This document shows, piece by piece, positions 59,204 through 64,000 of a DNA stretch of 64,000 bases. How positions within the stretch are numbered: the stretch's first letter is position 1; each line of letters starts with the position of its first letter. Location of the stretch: contig CANLZP010000001.1 in assembly GCA_947495695.1 (NCBI GenBank), positions 269,069 through 333,068 of the forward strand, in the 5' to 3' direction. Made by a program: the position numbers and the translations under genes. The notes under the pieces are model-generated. The model worked only from the letters and a program-made list of their open reading frames with translations. It did not search any database and had not been told where the DNA came from. The stretch comes from an uncultured Erythrobacter sp. (GTDB taxonomy: Bacteria; Pseudomonadota; Alphaproteobacteria; Sphingomonadales; Sphingomonadaceae).

Positions 59204-60472
59204 TTAGCAACCCATGACCAGCTGACTACGCTTGCGCCGCCAGCTGAGCAGGCCGCTGGCTACCAAGATGATGACAATACCGCCTGCAAACACCGCCAAA
59301 GCGGTGGGGAGACGTGAGGCGAACGTCAGATTGTCGACATTGCTAGTCTTCCAGAACACCCATTCGCCCGCCAGCTCGGTTGCCAGCATCGGGTTCCCGG
59401 TCGAGAGGATAACAATCCCATTGCCAGTGTTTGGATCAAGCCTTGCAGCGGTGTTGATCGCGGGCTCATTGCTGCCGTCATGGCCGATAATGAAGCCGCC
59501 AGAATTGTTGGGCGCATAAAGCATTGTGCCCAGTCCCCAAATGTCGGCACCCATATCCGAGGCATGAGGTTCACGCATCAGGCTTATTGTCGAGTCTGAC
59601 AGGACTGGGTTTGATCTGCCCGGAGCCTGCGCTGTCACAAATTTCGCCAAGTCGTCCGACGTGGTGAAGAGGGATGTCGCAGCAAGCGCAGCGTACCAGC
59701 GGAATGGTGCTGCACTGCCATCAGGGGTGAAATTCTGTGCGAGCCCAAGCTCCAATGCCGTGGCATGGTCAAAGGTGGTGCGCTCCATGCCTAAGGGTAC
59801 AAAGACCCGCTCGTTCATATAGCCAGAGAACGACTGGCCAGAGACTTCCTCAATCAGAAGCTGGAGCATCGTGTAGCCACCTCCCGAATAATCAAAGCCT
59901 GAACCCGGCGCACTGCCGAGGTATGTTTTTCCATCCTTACCGGGTGATGCATCCTCTGCCTTGGTCAGCGACGCCTCGAGCGTTTGCCGATCCACAGCGG
60001 TTTCAAATCCATCATATCCAAGGCCATCCGTTAGGCCGGCCGTATGGCTCAGCAGTCGACGCACTGTGACGCCCGAGGCGTCGAACTGGGAGGCGGGCAG
60101 TTGCCAGCGTGTCAAATACCGCGAAACCGGGGCATCGAGATCAATCTTGCCATCTTCGACAAGGGTCATCACGCCCCATGCGGTGAGCCACTTTCCCAAA
60201 GATGCGACTTGAAACACAGATTGACCGTTTATGGGCTTACCTTTCGAAAGGTGGAATTCAGTCACCGGAGCGCCACCTTCGATAAGGGCAAAACTAACAT
60301 TGCCTGCATTGCGATCTTCGGCGATTGTATTGGCCGCGAGCTCAAACGCTCGGGCATCGCCAGTTTGGGCAATGGGACTATGCCCCCAACCTCGATCCAA
60401 GGTGACAAAAACGAGGACACCCCAGATCACGCTTGCCGCAATCAGTGCGATAAATATCTTTGCGTAACTCAT
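59204..60472 (-). CDS. Serine hydrolase (beta-lactamase-like)
   Basis: VFQVASLGKWLTAWGVMTLVEDGKIDLDAPVSRYLTRWQLP, VTVRRLLSHTAGLTDG, FDYSGGGYTMLQLLIEEVSG. Confidence 0.9.
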   Translation of the reverse strand: MSYAKIFIALIAASVIWGVLVFVTLDRGWGHSPIAQTGDARAFELAANTIAEDRNAGNVSFALIEGGAPVTEFHLSKGKPINGQSVFQVASLGKWLTAWGVMTLVEDGKIDLDAPVSRYLTRWQLPASQFDASGVTVRRLLSHTAGLTDGLGYDGFETAVDRQTLEASLTKAEDASPGKDGKTYLGSAPGSGFDYSGGGYTMLQLLIEEVSGQSFSGYMNERVFVPLGMERTTFDHATALELGLAQNFTPDGSAAPFRWYAALAATSLFTTSDDLAKFVTAQAPGRSNPVLSDSTISLMREPHASDMGADIWGLGTMLYAPNNSGGFIIGHDGSNEPAINTAARLDPNTGNGIVILSTGNPMLATELAGEWVFWKTSNVDNLTFASRLPTALAVFAGGIVIILVASGLLSWRRKRSQLVMGC

Positions 60473-60978
60473 GATTGCACCTGCCCGCTCGTGATGAGTG
60501 TGATGGCCGCAATGATGTAGAGACCAGCTGTTAGAACGCTGCCAATGGAACGGGCATGATTGAGACGAGTCCATTTCTCGCCATATTCGCGCCAGTAATC
60601 CTTTGCCTCAGCGCTTTTATGATCGAGGCTTTCGAGCTTGTTGTTCATTGGCACATTACCAAGCATCGTCATCAGGAAGACACTCGGTAAGTAAACCAAA
60701 GCTGCAAGGATCAGAGTGACCAGTGCAGCGCCCTCAAACACAGCGATGCTGTACAACGTGAAGAGCACCGAAAAGACCGCGATTGACAGAATGCCTGCAA
60801 CGAACTGAGTACGGATCACATCGCGGTTGATGTGCTGCATCGCTTCAATCGCGCCAGAAGCCTCTGTCTTTAAGAGTGCCGACATGACGAACTCTGAGAA
60901 TGCGGAGAAGACACCTCCCACAATAGCGCTCCAGAGCGCGAGGAATAGGCAAAAATAGAGTGGCCAGTCATAGGTCAT
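60469..60978 (-). CDS. DUF1772 (anthrone oxygenase-like) membrane protein
   Basis: AIEAMQHINRDVIRTQFVAGI...TMLGNVPMNNKLESLD....W...W.RLNHARS. Confidence 0.75.
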   Translation of the reverse strand: MTYDWPLYFCLFLALWSAIVGGVFSAFSEFVMSALLKTEASGAIEAMQHINRDVIRTQFVAGILSIAVFSVLFTLYSIAVFEGAALVTLILAALVYLPSVFLMTMLGNVPMNNKLESLDHKSAEAKDYWREYGEKWTRLNHARSIGSVLTAGLYIIAAITLITSGQVQS

Positions 60979-61424
60979 TGGGGAACCTCCTGGTCGAAGC
61001 CACCCAAGGGTTTGGAGGCCTCTACCGATTGAGTTTTGAAATTGAGCGCGAGCAACAACACTGCGATGGCAAGCTCGAAATACATGACGACGACGAGTGA
61101 TTCTGATGGCGTGCCGTGCAGATAGGTGCTGACGAGACGGCCAAGACCGTAGCTGCCATAGACGACAGCGCCGACAACGAGACCGAGCCTTGCGAACCTC
61201 AATTTGATTGTACTGATCATCATGAATGCGCCTGCTATGAGAAGCAGACCGCTTGGCGCAGTAACTTCGGACATCAGGCCAGCGTCATGCTCAACGATCA
61301 CTTCGCTTGTGGCGAGGAAGATTGTCGGTGCGGCCATGATCCAGCTTCCGATAGTTACCAAGATCGCTCCCGAAACGGCCAAGGCTGTGCGTGTGCCAAC
61401 GTGTGTCACGCCGCAACCCTCCAT
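60975..61424 (-). CDS. DUF4345-like membrane protein
   Basis: 149 aa, four TM; MSEVTAPSGLLLIAGAFMMISTIKLRFARLGLVVGAVVYGSYGLGRLVSTYLHGTPSESLVVVMYFELAIAVLLLAL. Confidence 0.7.
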   Translation of the reverse strand: MEGCGVTHVGTRTALAVSGAILVTIGSWIMAAPTIFLATSEVIVEHDAGLMSEVTAPSGLLLIAGAFMMISTIKLRFARLGLVVGAVVYGSYGLGRLVSTYLHGTPSESLVVVMYFELAIAVLLLALNFKTQSVEASKPLGGFDQEVPQ

Positions 61425-62251
61425 GCACCGGTCGCCGCCACATCGCGGGCATAGTCTGCAAAGTCTTTAGGAGTACGGCCAAGCGCTCGCTCAACACCGT
61501 CAGTCAGGTGTGCATTTCGGCCATCAAGCACGGTCGCGAACAGATAGTCGAGCATCCAGATAACATCTGTGGGCGCGCCGGACTTGGTAAGCTCGTCGAT
61601 AAATGCGTCATGCGGCACATCGACAAATGTGATCTCGCGTCCCGTTGCGGCGGAGAGTTCCGCAGCAATATCGGACATTGTCATCAGTCGCGGGCCTGTG
61701 ACTTCATAGACCTCACCATTGTGTCCATCTTCAATAAGCGCAGCGGCCGCAACTTCGGCAATGTCATCAACATCGACAAACGGCTCGGGGGTGCCTCCTG
61801 CTGGCAAGGTAATCGCTCCGCCGAGCACCATGTCGATAAAGGCACCTTCCGAGAAATTCTGATTGAACCAGCTGGCACGCACTATAGTCCACTCAAGGCC
61901 GCTGTCCTGGACAATTTCTTCGCAAGCCTGAGCTTCCTTCTCGCCGCGTCCTGACAACAGGACCAGGCGTTTGGCACCCCGAAGCCTGGCTCGCGAGACG
62001 AGTGCACTGATGGCGTCGGTCGCACCGGGCATCGCCAGATCAGGTGAGTAGGTGATATAGATGCTCGAGACACCTTCGAGAGCGGCATCCCAGCCCGATT
62101 CCCGATCCCAGTCAAATGCGGGGATGGCTGTTCGCGATCCTATGCGGACTTCATGTCCCTTTTGGATCAGCTGATCGGCAACCCTCTTGCCGGTCTTGCC
62201 GGTTCCACCGATCACCAAGGTGATCTTTTTGTCTTCGGTCTTGTTAGTCAT
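61406..62251 (-). CDS. NmrA/NAD(P)-binding family oxidoreductase
   Basis: ITLVIGGTGKTGKRVADQLIQKGHEVRIGSR, WTIVRASWFNQNFSEG, YEVTGPRLMTMSDIAAELSAATGREITFVDVP. Confidence 0.88.
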   Translation of the reverse strand: MTNKTEDKKITLVIGGTGKTGKRVADQLIQKGHEVRIGSRTAIPAFDWDRESGWDAALEGVSSIYITYSPDLAMPGATDAISALVSRARLRGAKRLVLLSGRGEKEAQACEEIVQDSGLEWTIVRASWFNQNFSEGAFIDMVLGGAITLPAGGTPEPFVDVDDIAEVAAAALIEDGHNGEVYEVTGPRLMTMSDIAAELSAATGREITFVDVPHDAFIDELTKSGAPTDVIWMLDYLFATVLDGRNAHLTDGVERALGRTPKDFADYARDVAATGAWRVAA

Positions 62252-62343
62252 TGGCTTGTTCCCGTTTGTTGGAGACAAGCATGGGATAGATCCGACGCTA
62301 CAGGTTCTCTTGCCTTAGCATGCCAAGCTTTGTGCAGATGGCG

Positions 62344-63357
62344 TCAAGGACGCGATGTGGAACTCAACCGATAAGACCGCGGGGTTTCTCCGGCCCAGCG
62401 CTTGAATGCTCGCGTAAAGCCGCTTTGTTCTGCAAAACCGGTAAGGAAAGCAATCTCAACGAGCGGATACTGCGTTGTGCGCAGCAAGCGCTCGGACAGC
62501 TCCCGGCGAGCATGGTCGACCAGGTCCTGGAACACAGCCCCTTCATCACTCAATTTGCGTTGAAGTGTACGGGCGCTCATACCAAGAGAGCTCGCGACAT
62601 CAGACAGCTTTGGAATGCCGCTGCTCAAATTTTTCCCGATTTCAGATTTGACCTGAAACGCTACTGGAATGCCCGCCCTAGTTTCAGCCAACATCTCCTC
62701 GACCCGCTCGTCAAAAAAGCGAGATATCGCATCGTCGCCAACAGCATTGGGTTGGGCAAGCTCATCATTGGAAATGACTACGGCATTACCCCCGGCGCGA
62801 TCGGCGAGTGGACATCCAAGATAGTCTTCGAGAAATTTCTTGTCACCGATAAACTCATGCCCACAATAAGCCTCAACGGGCTTGAAATGACGGCCAGAAG
62901 CTTCACGGCAAATGGCCGTGAAAGATGCGAAGGTCGCTTCGTTCGACAACTTTGCACCCACTGGAGCCTCGTCGGTCAGGCGCAGAAAACGTATCTCTGT
63001 GGTCTCCTCGCCTCGAACTATCTCGAGCGCTCTTACACCGGCGACAACACGAACATAGCGCTGTGCGCGGTCCCAACCATCCATCAGTGTGGGAGAGCTT
63101 TTCCATGCTAGGCCAACGGCCCCAAGTTCTTCGCAACGCATCGACATACCAAGTCGAATGTGTGCCCTTGGAAGTCCGTCTTCAGCTTGAGCTATCGTCT
63201 CGAGAAGCCCGACATAATCTTCTTCTGAGACCATAGTCGCAAGGTCTGGTGCCGCGTGCATATCGAGCTTGCAAATTGCGAACAACTCGGCTCGATCCAA
63301 ATGCTCTGGAGCGTGTTCAATCGCCTTGCGCGAATAAATGGAAGAAGACTTCGTCAC
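62344..63357 (-). CDS. AraC family transcriptional regulator
   Basis: C-terminal SDVASSLGMSARTLQRKLSDEGAVFQDLVDHARRELSERLLRTTQYPLVEIAFLTGFAEQSGFTRAFKRWAGETPRSYR. Confidence 0.92.
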   Translation of the reverse strand: MTKSSSIYSRKAIEHAPEHLDRAELFAICKLDMHAAPDLATMVSEEDYVGLLETIAQAEDGLPRAHIRLGMSMRCEELGAVGLAWKSSPTLMDGWDRAQRYVRVVAGVRALEIVRGEETTEIRFLRLTDEAPVGAKLSNEATFASFTAICREASGRHFKPVEAYCGHEFIGDKKFLEDYLGCPLADRAGGNAVVISNDELAQPNAVGDDAISRFFDERVEEMLAETRAGIPVAFQVKSEIGKNLSSGIPKLSDVASSLGMSARTLQRKLSDEGAVFQDLVDHARRELSERLLRTTQYPLVEIAFLTGFAEQSGFTRAFKRWAGETPRSYRLSSTSRP

Positions 63358-63624
63358 TAGCTGAAGATAGCTTCATGGTGCGGCTCTTGGAAGAGCGATC
63401 GGAAAGTCCCCTTTCACCCTCAATGTCGGCCATTCTAGCTTGGCAAGAATAACGACCGTTTTTGGCGAGCAAGGTCGTTGACATGAACGTCCGCTATTGG
63501 GTCGTTTTCAGAATGTCGGCTTTTCGCTCATGATCGAACGATAACAGACTGACCGCTTACGACCCAAAAGCAGAAGTTCATCTAAGTCTGCCCAACTGAT
63601 GGCCCGTTCCCTACCAACCAATGC

Positions 63625-63999
63625 CTAATCGATATCAAGGTTATCACGCATCTTTGCTAGGGCTCTACCGAAGCGCTCCAGATCGTTGAAATCCAAACCA
63701 GAGAGCAGCCTTTCATAGGTGGCGTCTGCCTCCTTGCGCAATGCTGGCAGTAACTCAATTGCAGCAGGCAGCAGGTGTACATGCCACACGCGCCGATCAT
63801 TTTGCGCACTTCGTCGTTCGACCAGCTCCATTTTCTCAAGCCTATCGATTGCCTGACCAATACTGGCGCGTTCTAGGTCTAGCCGCTTTGCTAGCTGCGT
63901 CTGAGTCATTCCAGGTGTCCGGTAAACATAGGCCAAAGTGCGCCACTGCGTGCGAGTGAGGCCAAACTGCTCGACTGAAAAATCAAAGTTGCGCCGCAA
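63625..63999 (-). CDS. MarR family transcriptional regulator (5' end outside the window)
   Basis: FGLTRTQWRTLAYVYRTPGMTQTQLAKRLDLERASIGQAIDRLEKMELVERRSAQNDRRVWHVHLLPAA. Confidence 0.9.
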   Translation of the reverse strand: MRRNFDFSVEQFGLTRTQWRTLAYVYRTPGMTQTQLAKRLDLERASIGQAIDRLEKMELVERRSAQNDRRVWHVHLLPAAIELLPALRKEADATYERLLSGLDFNDLERFGRALAKMRDNLDID

Positions 64000-64000
64000 A

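Noticed and set aside
56827-62278. The FMN reductase/pirin/CPBP/serine hydrolase/DUF1772/DUF4345/NmrA run as a novel pathway.
   Set aside because: These are common accessory families often grouped with AraC/MarR regulators; the sequence gives no specific signal of a new system.
1-64000. CRISPR array.
   Set aside because: No regularly spaced 24-40 nt direct repeats and no cas genes were seen.

Overview
The window looks like an alphaproteobacterial chromosome segment, probably Sphingomonadales/Erythrobacter-like (inferred from gene content only). (1) 1-5.4 kb: HupE/UreJ-like, PpiC-type PPIase, DUF3604, MaoC and CaiB/BaiF genes. (2) 5.5-32.1 kb: a large exopolysaccharide (EPS) locus with an AlgD-like dehydrogenase, glycosyltransferases, a WecB-like epimerase, Wza/Wzc-like export genes, two O-antigen ligase/polymerase-like proteins and a Wzx-like flippase. 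Two unexpected modules sit inside it. One is a two-gene unit: a small protein resembling the gene-transfer-agent/phage 'spike base protein' (RCAP_Rcc01079/GhsA-like) followed by a 690-aa beta-helix-like fibre candidate. The other is a lasso-peptide-like RiPP operon (HprK-like kinase, short precursor, PqqD/B1, B2 protease, Asn-synthetase-like cyclase, ABC exporter, NTP_transf_5) that runs directly into the flippase gene. (3) 32-36 kb: GntR/CaiB genes among pseudogene scars (formate dehydrogenase-like, cysteine synthase-like, CoA-transferase and IS6-family remnants). (4) 36-45 kb: a Cu-ATPase/slipin/NfeD/L,D-transpeptidase/PRPP-metabolism block. (5) 46-56.5 kb: a tRNA 3'-end fragment (candidate att site), then an AIPR/PD-(D/E)XK/Z1/GHKL(MutL-like)/C5-methyltransferase/Vsr defence cassette resembling the described Mza/MutL-Z1 type. 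(6) 56.8-64 kb: flavin reductase, pirin, CPBP protease, serine hydrolase, DUF1772, DUF4345, NmrA-like, AraC and MarR genes. All family calls are from reading the translations; no database search was run.
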